A stretch of 64,000 bases of DNA from Bagarius yarrelli. Lineage: Eukaryota; Chordata; Actinopteri; Siluriformes; Sisoridae. The translations under genes were made by a program, and so were the position numbers. The notes under the pieces were generated by a model that was not told the origin of the DNA, did not search any database, and saw only the letters and a list, made by a program, of their open reading frames with translations. The stretch lies in the NCBI GenBank assembly GCA_005784505.1, contig VCAZ01000134.1, positions 707,397 through 771,396 on the forward strand, written 5' to 3'. The stretch's first letter is position 1; every line of letters starts with the position of its first letter. This document shows positions 1 through 23,100 of this stretch, in pieces.

Positions 1-96
1 GATAGTCTCACGGACAGACAGACAACCTGAAATGTTACCAAAATGCCAACATAACCTATTAAATAAAGACTTTAATCTGCAGAAAGAGTAAATATT

Positions 97-458
97 TATT
101 CATTCATTCATTCATTCATTCATTTTCTATACCCGCTTATTCCCTAATTCGGGGTCACGGGGATCTGCTGGAGTCTAATCCCAGCCGCTTCTGCAAGGGC
201 GAAGGGCAGGAGGGGTTCACCCTGGACAGGTCGCCAGTTTATCGCAGGGCCCCACATACACACAGTCACTCACTCCTATGGGCAATTTAGAAACACCAGT
301 CAACCTAACATACATGTTTTTGGACTGTGGGAGGAAACCAGAGAACCAGGAGTAAACCCACGCAAGCACGGAGAAACATGCAACCACACAGAAAGACGAA
401 CCCGAGCCTCCTTGCTGTGAGGCAACAGTGCTAACCACTAAGCCACCGTGCTGCCCTA
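97..458 (-). repeat. DANA/mermaid-like tRNA-derived SINE with GAATG-type tail
   Basis: Read on the minus strand, it starts with a tRNA-like head (GTGGCTTAGTGGTTAGCAC, then a GGGTTCG-type B box). It continues through the fish SINE body (GTTTCCTCCCACAGTCC, GCGACCTGTCCAGGGTGAACC) and ends in a run of GAAT repeats, seen as ATTC at 97-123. The family name is from memory of the zebrafish DANA consensus. Related copies lie at 17945-18298, 32577-32865 and 47242-47822. Confidence 0.7.
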
Positions 459-822
459 GTAAATATTTATATTTTCAATATTTCCTCCCAACTCTTAACA
501 ACACGTATTATAGTTTTCTGTACAAAACCAAACAAAAATGCCTACCAACTTTGTCTACAGGGTTTTGAAGGACTACCAGAAATATAAACCAGCCTTAAAA
601 GCCAGTTATCAGTTCACAAGCAAATGGACAGCTGGTATAAGAACCTCTAAGAATACAGTAACAAAATTCAAGTGGACAAAATACAACACAGAACAAAATG
701 TTCTTATGTCCTAGCAGTAAGGATTGATTTTCATTTTGTACCTCAACACAACAACTTTCAAAAGTATTTAAAAGGCTGGAAAGGCTGTACTACACACGTA
801 CGGTTGGATAATCATTCACTAC
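459..822. other. mapk14 intron, nothing recognised
   Basis: Intron following the TGY-loop exon. AT-rich; searched for the exon encoding VDIWSVGCIMAEL on the minus strand and did not find it. Confidence 0.5.
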
Positions 823-12400
<11,578 letters not shown>

Positions 12401-12760
12401 TCCTGCAGAGCTGAAGCTCGCGGGCAGGCGCAAACTTCTGCTTTAATTCCGCAACTGTCTCAGTCTCGTGCAGCCGAAATGTAGCGAAGTGGAAAGAAAT
12501 AAAACAGCGTGCAGACCACCAAACACGACGTGCTGCAGCGACCTCTCACTTCATACGAGTTGAATTCGCACGATTTGCGCAAAACGTCCTGAAATCGAAC
12601 GGTCCTTCGGCAGTTTGTCTCCTGTTACGGGTAGTTTTTAGGACTCTCCCGTGCGTCTGTCCTGGCACTAGTCACTTCCCTGCTGCTCCCTCCCTTCGCT
12701 ATCCCCGCCAGAAACTGTGAAATCTCGCGAGAATACAAACTGCAGTAAAATGATTCATGC
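12401..12760 (-). promoter_or_regulatory. 5' UTR and GC-richer promoter of mapk14
   Basis: Upstream of the mapk14 start codon the base composition becomes richer in CpG than the surrounding AT-rich DNA. There is no TATA box at an obvious place. The palindrome at 12723-12732 (see separate entry) suggests a CpG-type housekeeping promoter. Confidence 0.5.
12723..12732. promoter_or_regulatory. TCTCGCGAGA palindromic promoter motif
   Basis: Exact 10-base palindrome TCTCGCGAGA about 325 bases upstream of the mapk14 ATG. In vertebrates this CGCG element is a known activating core-promoter motif of CpG-island genes and is bound by BANP. The sequence match is direct; its function here is inferred. 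Confidence 0.6.
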
Positions 12761-13159
12761 CCCAAATATCACCTGTTCTGACGGATCGCAGCATGAGACA
12801 GTTTTTTTATTTAAAACCTGATTTACATCCATGAGTTGTATTTTTTGGCATTTATTTGGTGGCTTAAACACCACTTTAACCTTTAGGGCCCAAGCACATG
12901 GCCCCAGTGCATGTTTGAGGTCCCAAAGGGTAATCTAGAGAGCCTTCTGGGTTCAGACACACTCTGTCGGTTTAATTGTACATTAAAGACACACCTTTTC
13001 AGCCAGATTTAATGCACAGCGCACAATACTCCCTTGCACACCAGTACTTGTACTTGATCAAATGCACAATATTAAATTGCGCTTGCTATCATAAAGAACA
13101 GCAGCAATGCTAACGTGCTTCGCTTTTACTACCCATCCAAAGACATCTAGTTATTGTGC

Positions 13160-14456
13160 CGGTGGACATGATTTTGCCAAGAAGGATGTGATTCTGGATT
13201 AAACATTGTTTGTTACTACTGGATCAACATTTTAATCAACCAGTCAGACGCATCTGATGTCATCAGTCTGTGTCGAAAAAAAAACGCCTCAATCCATTTT
13301 TTTTAATCTTTTCCTACTTGTGAACCAAAATATTACTATTATAAATGTAATTATTAAATAAAAAACATAAAAAACTTAAATGACATCTGTAATAAATTAC
13401 ATGCTGTACTGAACAATTGCATATAACATGTGCGTGCAGTTTAGTTAATGTGTGAACATTTTCCACCCCTAAAACATATTTACTCTGTATTTACTGTTTC
13501 ATACATTCATAAAAAGCTATCCTTACACTTCTGTATATTCCATCCATACTTACTCTGTATTCACTGTAACATCCAAACACTTGTATGTATTTATCTATTA
13601 TGTCATACTTTGCCTGCTATAACCATATTATACTATATACACCCTTATAAATTCCATATATACATACTACTGCACCTTCTGTACATTATTTACCCATCTC
13701 TGTAATTATCAACCTCATTTCCTTATTTATTACACTTCTATTTATTGTAAATAAGCCACTTATGCACTTCTGGTTAGATGCTAACTGCATTTCATTAGCT
13801 CTGTACATGTACCTTGCACAATAACAATAAAGTTGAATCTAATCTAAAATATAAGATGTGTGTGTGTGTGTGCAATAATTTTTTTTCAATGTATAATTAT
13901 AAAAAAATATGTAATTGTTAAATTGTAAAAGGTTGTGATTTAGTGAAATAATGTTATATAAAACCCTGTTTTATAGTAAGAATGTTGCTCTGTTGCGGTT
14001 CTACAGGTTCTCCGTTTCAGAACATTTTACATTCAATTGTTCATCAGTGATTGATTATGATTCACTGTCTAAATTTATTAATGTTTATTTTGGGTCATTA
14101 TTATAATCAATACAGTCTAAATTTACTAATGTTGTTTTTAAACTATCATTAAATATTTTAATATAGTTTGTCTAATTTTTATTTTGTAATCCAATCTTAA
14201 TCCAGGAATCGTCATTGTCAGCAAAATGTTCCAGAATCAATGAACTTTCAGTCTCAGACAATAAGATCTTTTTCAGCATTTACTTAGTTAAAGTTTTTTA
14301 GTTCATTTATGGACGAATAAGATGGATTGGTTATGATAATAAGATCGATTGGTGATGACATCAAATGGTTATGATTGGTTGATTGAAATGTTGATTAAGG
14401 ATAAACACATGATGTTAATCCAGGTTCACATCTTACTTGGCAAAATCATGCCCTCC
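13160..14456 (+). mobile_element. Non-autonomous DNA transposon with ~100-bp TIRs, copy 2, carrying a nested LINE tail
   Basis: The left end (13168-13275: CATGATTTTGCCAAGAAGG, TGATTCTGGATTAAACA, ATCAACATTTTAATCAACCA, ATCTGATGTCATCAG) recurs as a reverse complement at about 14350-14450 (GATGACATCAAATGG, GGTTGATTGAAATGTTGAT, CTTGGCAAAATCATG). This gives inverted terminal repeats of roughly 100 bases. The interior matches copy 1 at 2190-2992 except for an inserted LINE 3' end at about 13450-13855. No transposase frame is visible, so it would have depended on an autonomous relative. Confidence 0.7.
13450..13855 (+). mobile_element. LINE 3' end with AATCT-type tail, nested in the TIR transposon
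   Basis: Non-coding 3' end of a non-LTR retrotransposon: TAAATAAGCCACTTATGCAC, TTCTGGTTAGATGCTAACTG, CATTTCATTAGCTCTGTAC, then AATAAAGTTGAATCTAATCT. A second copy is at 57480-57785. Interrupts the surrounding transposon, so it is the younger insertion. Confidence 0.65.
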
Positions 14457-14479
14457 ATATTGTCCATCTTTGGCTGTGT

Positions 14480-15000
14480 TCCATTTCATAAAGATTTTGT
14501 ATCTTAGAGAAAAGATACAAAAAGAGAAGATACCGACCCGATGAAGATCCCAAGGCATCTAAAGATGTATAAGGCCCAGTTGGATTTCACTGTATGAACA
14601 TGTCAGACGTGTAAAAAGAAGATGGCAAGAAGGAGTTGGTCCTGCATCTGTAATGATTTATAGGCTGCACAGGAGCTCCTACACACAACTCCAAATGACT
14701 CCAAATATTTGACTGTAGAAAAAACATTAATTGTAATCACACTTTCCAGTGTTTATGATGATTAAAATGATTCATAATCACATTCTCTGGTGTCACCCAA
14801 ATAAGGATGGGTTCCCTCTCAAGTCTGGTTCCTCCTAAGGTTCCTTCCTCAGACTAAAAGTGTTTTTTTTACTCATTAGAGATAAAGATAAATTGCATGT
14901 ACATTTCAAGTATAACGATAATCTTTTTCCTTTCTTTTGTTCTGTAAAACTGCTTTTTATCCCCTATACAAATAACATTAAATTGAATCCTTCTATGTTT
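14480..15000 (+). repeat. Dispersed fish retroposon-like repeat (family C)
   Basis: Recognisable blocks: GCACAGGAGCTCCTACACAC, AACTCCAAATGACTCC, TCTGGTGTCACCC, GGATGGGTTCCCTCTCAAG, TCTGGTTCCTCC, and an end resembling GTAAAGCTGCTTTGTGACAA followed by ATAAA..TTGAAT. Other copies are at 36240-36660, 47440-47705 and 53925-54110. I know it as abundant in ostariophysan genomes; I cannot assign its class with certainty. Confidence 0.5.
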
Positions 15001-15791
15001 AAAAATTTTGGTAAATCGGTGGAGCTGGTAAAATAATTTTTGCCACTGTTAGTAAAATTGTTGGGTTGGAAAGGGAGAGAGTTTTGAATTATTGTTACCA
15101 CCCAATTTGAGTCACTGTAGGCAATTTCTTTATTTAAGAAAATGACTTAAATTATTAAAACATTTTTAACATTACTTACTAATTAGCAAAACTAGTCTAC
15201 CAACAGATTAGTGTATATCCAGCTATTAGCAGCACTATGGTCTGGGCTGAAGTAAAATGATTTGCATAAATGTCATGAGGGTTTATCATTTTGCATTTAT
15301 AGATGAAGGAGACATGAACACATTGTTTATAGTTCCTACTATGTTTTTATAAATAGGTATAATTAGAGCAAATACTTTAAATATAATTCACATCCTGTAC
15401 AAATAGAAAAGTCTTTACATCAGAAACATTAGATATTACAGGTGTGGAGTGAAGTCACAGAAGATCCTATCATGGAAACATTGCTGGAAAGAGAACAGAA
15501 GCAGAAATCCATAACATCATATCTGCTTTCATGAACTGAACACAAACAAACAGACAAATAGAAAACACAATTTTCCTAAAGACTGTCTGTAGTTAAGAAT
15601 TCACAGAACCTTTACACTTCTATTGTTATCTCATAAATCATAATGGCGATGGTTAAAACTGTCCTGGTAAAAATGGATCTCCCCATTTTTTTTTATCTTC
15701 CAAAAAAGACATCCTTTTTAGCACAAGCTGAGAATTTCATAAAGGAGTTCCCAGAGTCTGAGTCTGAGCCAGAGTCAGTCGGCTGAAAGGT
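15001..15791 (-). other. Probable elapor1 3' UTR and downstream DNA
   Basis: AT-rich sequence after the elapor1 terminal stop. No other gene was found on either strand. The polyadenylation site could not be chosen among several AATAAA-like hexamers. Confidence 0.4.
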
Positions 15792-18700
15792 CTAGGTCAT
15801 CTCCATCTCCATGCCAGAGGATGACTTTAAAGGGACGGAGTCGAAGCCATCAGAGGTTCTCTGCAAAGTAACGAGACCATCTAAATAACTTTAACACTAT
15901 TATATACATTTTAAGCTTTGAGGTTATAATCTCAGCACTACTGTGGCTTTAGAAGATCAGATTACCTCTCTCTTGTAGGATTTAATTTTGGTGAAAAAGG
16001 ATTTTGGTAAGGTAGATGAGATCATCCTCCGCATCCTCTCCCTCCATAATGGCACAACTGTCAGCAGCAGGAAGCTCACACTCTTTTGACTCTATGTTCA
16101 TTAGCTTTGAGTACTTATACTCCAGCCTGGAGAACAGATATTTATGTTTAAATACACCACATTTAGTAGAACTTTATGCATTAAGTAAAATGCTATTCCG
16201 CATTAGCATTTAGTGAAATCATACAGCAGTTTTATGGTCTTAATAGTTTGCATTTCTATTTATGTTTATATTTATTACTTTCCACCATTTCGCAGATGCT
16301 CTTATCTGATTGGGGGTTAGGGGATTTGCTCAGGGGCCCACTCTTACCACCCTCATTTACAAAAACAGGTTAGATTACAGAAAATATTTTTTAACTTTGT
16401 TTTATCAGAGAAACGTGTTTCAGCTAAGATCCAAATTTGAGTATAAGAACAAAACAGACTCCTGGAAATGAAAGGTACACTATACCATCATACTGACCAT
16501 CACAACTACCATGTGGTGATATGTCTTTGCCATTACCAGCCCACTTTTGCTGTCCTAATAACTTATTTTTATAAAGAAGAATTGTTAAAAATTGCTTCAG
16601 AAAAAGCTGAACATGCTCTGATGCAAACACTCACCGGCGTGTTCGTTTCCAGAAGTAGCAGCTAATAGTAATAAGCAGTATGGCTGCCACAGAGCCAACA
16701 GAAACACCAAATTTGAGCCAGAAGTCCAAAGTGACACAGGTACTAATCTGTGGATCTGGTAAAGGCACTCCACCTGTACATTTTAGTGGCTGCTGCCACA
16801 CATAGGTGGTCCTCTAAACACACACAAACACACACACACAAACCACACGCATTGGAGTAAACATTCAGACTGATTAAACATTCATACTGATTGAGTACTC
16901 ACGGATGGCTTTAAGATACAAATTAGAGCCAAAGACCCACTTATGAATAATTCATTAGTGATTATATACAGTATCATTTATCATTGGAGATGATTTTATA
17001 TTTTTTTTATTAAAAGAAAGGCACATTTTTAAATGTAAATTCAAAATATTTTGGTATAGAAAAAAAAAATGATTGTAGTATTGTGATACTATACTTTGTG
17101 TTTTTGTGGTTTTTTGTGTTAAATTTTCAAGCAAACAACACTTTAATAAGATAATGTAAGTGGATCAATTAAATCTACACAATTTCTATCATCATCCATC
17201 AACTATATCACAACCTTAACATTATAAGGAACTGTGATTTCAATCAAAACTGAATTAACCACATAGCTGCTTTTGGTTTGATATTAAAAAAAATCAAATA
17301 AACTTGATTTTATATCAACATTTAAAAGGAAAATAAGAAACAGCCAAGATTTGTCAACCAGATATCTACATTCTATGTTCACTTATACAGGAAAAAACAA
17401 GGCTTAATAGAGCCGGCTAAAAGATGTAACCTAATAAAATAAGTCTCCAAACAGAATAAATGTAAATGTGTACTAGAATCACTTTTGGCAAACCAAAAAG
17501 GTACCTAAATATTATAAAGTCTTCAGCACATCTATTATTATAATGAACATCACATAGCCTTAGCATTAAATATACAGGCATTAGCTAGCTAGATTTAATG
17601 TGCCTAATGCATAATGCTCAATGCTGGACTTTTAAGAGTAATCAGGGACCACCAGCAGGCCAGCAGACAAAAATAAAATGCATTTTTGTGACTTTAGTGA
17701 AACATGTACTGTATATTTTTAGTGCATTATATTATGGTTGAATATTTCTCAATAAACGTTCAGGGTCAAATGTAAATTTTAGATTTTTCTGGATACGTTC
17801 AGGATAAAATATTATTTAAAAGCATATATGGTTATAAGATCATCGTTATTTGTTCAAAGTTCATCTCCACTTATAATTATTGAATAAAATAAGGGTTTTC
17901 TCTGTATTTACATAGACTAATGTAAACATTCCTCCAATTATCAATAACATACATTCATCTATTGTCTATATTTGCTTATTCCTAATTAGGGTTTCGAGTA
18001 TCCGCATGGAGTCTTTCCCAGCTGTCATTGGGCGAAAGGCAGGGGTCACCCTGGACAGGTCGCCAGTCCATCACAGAGCCACATACAGACAAACAACTAC
18101 ACACACTCACACTCACTTCTATGGGCAATTTACTATCACCAATCAACCAAACATACAAGGTTTTGGGATGTGGGAGGAAGCCTGAGTAACCCACACAAGC
18201 ACGGGGAGAACATGCAAACTCCACAAAGAAAGACCCCTGCAGGGAATATAAACCTGGGACCTTCTTGCTGTGCTAATAACTAAACCACCATGGTGCCCTT
18301 TTGATAATGTACAATGAATTTAAAGCAAAGGCATTGTTAAGATACAAATGTGAAGTATGCTATGGTGAAATGTTGCTAGTTCTACAGTATACAGTATGTC
18401 CTTGCATACTACACTGTTATATACTATATCACAGACTCCTAAAAGTGATTTTTGCTAATGACTTCTGTTTATTATGATAATAGGAAGTGAACCTACCTGA
18501 ATTCCTTTGATACAAGCACTCACTATCTCTTTATAGTTCCTCTCAGAACAGAGAGGACAAGCATACTGAGATCGCCACAGGAAGTGGAAAGAGCAGCCAT
18601 CACATGTTCCCTCTGTACAGTTACTGCAGGGACGGGGAAAGAAAGAAAAAATTATTTAGACCGAAGACTTAAAGTTATTCTCTTTGACCAGAAGGTGTTG

Positions 18701-20114
18701 CTATGCACTAGTAATTTAAATCAGCAGAAATGATACAACATTTGTGGCTCGGAGAAGTTTTCTCTAACTGTCTTTGCTTATGTCAGTCGGTCTGTTGACT
18801 TTGCAGTCTACCTTGGTAGGGAAATCTGATCCATTGCTGTCACTTTGGGATCACATCTGAGTCTGATCGATGTTGACCTGCCATTTTGACAAGCCTGTGT
18901 TGCTTCACTTGCACTAAAGATACCAAATAAATGACAGACACATTGTTGATGAAAATTCTTCCCTGCAGTTCCTAAACTACTGCTTGTGTTTAGTCGGTAA
19001 TCTTACCGATAGTAGAATATGACATCAGGTAGATCAGACTGTGCAGGGAATAAACTCCCAAAAGATAGAATGTTATCCAGTGTGGACTCAGTGGTTACCC
19101 CTATGGAGAAATAAAAAAACAGCAAGTCACTATCTAAAGCTGTTCAGCCTCAGCCCCCAGCCTTCATAACTTACCGATCAATGTGCTTCCTATAATAAAG
19201 GGTTGCGATGACACCACACTCTGTTCTCTGATATCTGTAGGCACTATGGTTGACTGGCAAACATAACCAGTCACTTCCTTACTGCTGTCAGTTACATTAT
19301 CCACACAGGAAGCCAGAACGCGGTCCTAACAGTACACAGACAGTGGTTAAAAAAATGGTCGATATGTCTTTGATAGCTCATTCTGATTATATATATATAT
19401 CTAGGGGTTTTTTACATATGGAAAGGCAAATTTGTTTATTTTAAACAATCGTAGCATTTATACAAAAGAAGAAAAAAGAAGGACCGTATAGATTACATTT
19501 ACAACAAAATAGCCTCAGTGTCTGTGATTTAATTATGTCACATGTGACAATAACTAAAAAAAAGAAAGGAAACCCAAAATTATTGTCACTGTACATTTTA
19601 ACAGTTTTAGTTTGTAATGGATTAAAAGCAGTAATTGAGCACTTGACTCATTTCCATTGGTAATGGCTGCACCAAGTCGCTCTATTTTTGCATAAGGTTA
19701 AATCATTCATTTCTTTGTGATGTCACTAAACACGCCCACGTCTAGTGTACAATGGACACTTTCATTTTACATTATCAGATGTCATTAGCTCTCGTCGAAC
19801 AGAATGGTGTCTGCAAGTTGTTCTGTGTGCAAGTGGCATTTCTTGTATCTGTAATAATTGTTTAGTATTCAGCAGTTAACTAGCCGGCTAGCTATAGAAA
19901 ATGCCAAAGTTATATTCGTTGTTTTTATATTGCATCCTCATTTATTAAAATGAAATGATTCTGGGCCGTTTTAGTAGGACCTAAAGCATTAAAAACAAAA
20001 AGAAATATTAAACCTGTTTTTTTCATCATGTGGTAACACTTTAGAATAGGATTAATGTATAGTTGTTCGTGAGCTTGTGAGCATCACTTCCTAATTATTT
20101 ACATTTTTTAACAA

Positions 20115-20154
<40 letters not shown>

Positions 20155-23100
20155 GTTGGTAATAGAAACAATTTTATTTGTAGCCGGAGGATAGTTATTA
20201 TTAAGATTATTAATTCATTGGTTATTAATTGGTTCATTTGCAAGTAGTTCTCAATCATTTTATTTAGTAATTACACACTAACTAATAAGGAACTAACTTT
20301 GTCCTAAATTAGCTATTACCTACTGCTAAGTTTATCTTTCTTCTATATAAGTTAACAGCATTGATTTAGTGTTAATATAGCACTAACTATTACTTCCTGG
20401 ATAGTTACTTGTTAACTACAGACCATTAATCAAGATGTTATCCAGCAGGTATAAATGCATATATTCTGCTCAGAACATTTTACAAAACAAAATTATGTGA
20501 TTAAAATATATTTCATACCTGCTTTATAGCTACTGTGAGTTACAGCTTTAAAATCGACCTGTTATAGTAAAAAAAATGCACCTCATCTAAACGACTAAAA
20601 TTACCTCTGTGCCACACAGACCCACACTGAACTGATGCACATAGCGAAGGCCTTTGCTGGTAAAGCGGGGACTGCTCTGAAAGTGAGTGATGCTGGCCAA
20701 GGGTGAGAAATCATACTGCAAAGTTTCTCCTTTATACCGCATTGCCAGTGTGCAGTCACTCACACAGGCTGAGCGGGCCTGAAAATAGTGTGTGAAAATA
20801 AAGAAATTTTATCATATAAGTATAATGACATGAAATTCTGTGCATAAAATTTGTACAACAGTAGACATATTATTAAAGTTTAATGTGTTGTTATCTGTTT
20901 TGGGTTTTTTAGAGCAAATTAACTACATAAAACCAGTGTCTGCGTTGCATTTAATAATGTAATTGATAAATATTTTGTGCTGACCTGGTTGCTCTTAGTA
21001 TTAGGTCCACAGGGGATACAGGCTTCCTCTCCCAGTGGCTGCTCGGGCTTTATGAAGGTGTTTGGTGGACAAGTCTTGCATATTCCTGTGCCATTTAACA
21101 TATAATGTCCAGCAGGACAGGATACGCAGGCTGAGTCTGAATAAGAGGAGTCTAGTGCACACTGCCGACATTGAGAGGCCACTCCTCCGATCACGTTTGT
21201 AATGTGAATAGAGTAGATCTTAGCAAAGTCTGAGCTGTACTGTCTCTCCTGCAAAAAATGAAGATGTTTTTTTTTAATAAAAAATGATAATACTTTAGCC
21301 AGACACCCTTTTGACAAAGTGCTGTTAATACAGTAACAAAGCAAGTTATAGGTTTCTATTATATATAAAATGTATGCATCTGTCAAATGTAGGGGTTTTT
21401 ATTTTATTTTTATGCTTATTGACAGTAGTCAGGTCTGGGTAACCCATGTTTCTTACAGTTAGTTACTTTGTTCCACTTGTTTTCCAACTACCCTCTTCTG
21501 ATTAGGTGTATTAAGTCAATCAGATGGCAAAAGATACCAAATCACCAGGGCTTTCCCCACATTTATCTAAACTGGTATCTTCCAGCTTCTGATTGACTGA
21601 AAATATCTGAACCAGGTAATCAGTAGCGGGTAGGGCAGGGGAAGCTGAAAAGCTAGCGGAACAAGGTAACTCAAGAGGCATGGCTCATAACCCAAATTTT
21701 AGCTCGCAACTCAAAGCAAAAAATCAGCCGAGAGACCGCTCGTATCTCGAAAAACTTGTTAGTTGTGGCCCTCGTAAGTCAAGATACCACTGTATAGTGT
21801 ATAGTTTAGTCTGTTCTCACCATACTGTATAAATCAGTGCGCTGGAAGCCCCAGCTAAAGCTCACAGTGTGATTACTCTTAATAAGGTAAGAATAGGACT
21901 GCTTTCCATTGGTGCCTCTCCAGGTCTCCACCACACGATTATTCCTTTCATTTAAGCCCTGTGAAACACACACAGATTTCTGTTTGCATTGCTTAACAAG
22001 GTGAAACAGTCATTAAAGGTGGCCAGGTATCTGGTTATACAAATAAAAGTATTTACAAAAAAAAAAGCTTATAAGTCATGTAAGTATAAAAACCTTAAAT
22101 GCTTACTGTCATAAAGAAAAGGGCACAATCAGCTGTACATTTGGTCTCAAAAACAAATGTTATTCTAGAAAGATCGGGTCTCTCATCATCCTTATCCAAG
22201 GAGTAAGGCAAGCTGAGCAGCACAAAGATATAGAAAACATTTCTTTAAAGAACTTCTTAACAGTTAATACTACATGTAATTCCATAGATCATGCATGTTA
22301 ATTATACATGTGCAATATTCAGTAGGTGATTTCGTACCTATAACCAGGTACAGTGAGTGTTAGCACCATGTAGTCTGAGTCCAAATCTCCTGGAGTGGTG
22401 TAAACGTACTCACCAGCTACCTCCCATCCTGTTACAACAAAACTCAACTGGTAAAGAAACACTTTTCTCTATCCCCAAACTGTGATTTGGGCTGATTACA
22501 TCATCAGTTATAATATTCTAGATAAGTTATAAGACTAAAAACAATAAATTGATTTACGAGTTCAGGACAATGTGTCATTTTGTTTTACATCGTTTTATTA
22601 TCGATAATCGTAAATAAAAAATTTTCTTTTCTTGAGTTTTTAATCTCTGTCTGACTGCAAGACTTTGCTAATAAATCTTTTATATTGTCTACTTCACAGA
22701 TGATGCGGCTCAATGAATGTGCTCGGTTCAGACATGCACCATAAGGCTTTGTTTACCTGTGGTCCTTTGGCTACTGTGATACTCTCGTTTGTAGACTGAA
22801 CTATTCATGTTGTTAGGCATCCTGTTCCACCATTTATATTCGAAACTCATCCCTGGCTCAGTTCCAACTGGACACTCAGAACATTCTGTAAATCACAGTG
22901 CAGGCGTTCATGTATGATTTCTTAAGTGAATTTTTTGTCATCTATTCAAAACTGCAATCCACGGTATGAAAGTAACAAGAGGGAGAGCATGGCGATTTTT
23001 TTCATTATTTAATAAAGGAGATTAAATTATTTAAAATCTTGCGGGACAACAGAACAAAAAATTAGAAAAAAAGAGGAAAGAGAAGCATTAGGGAGGTCGT

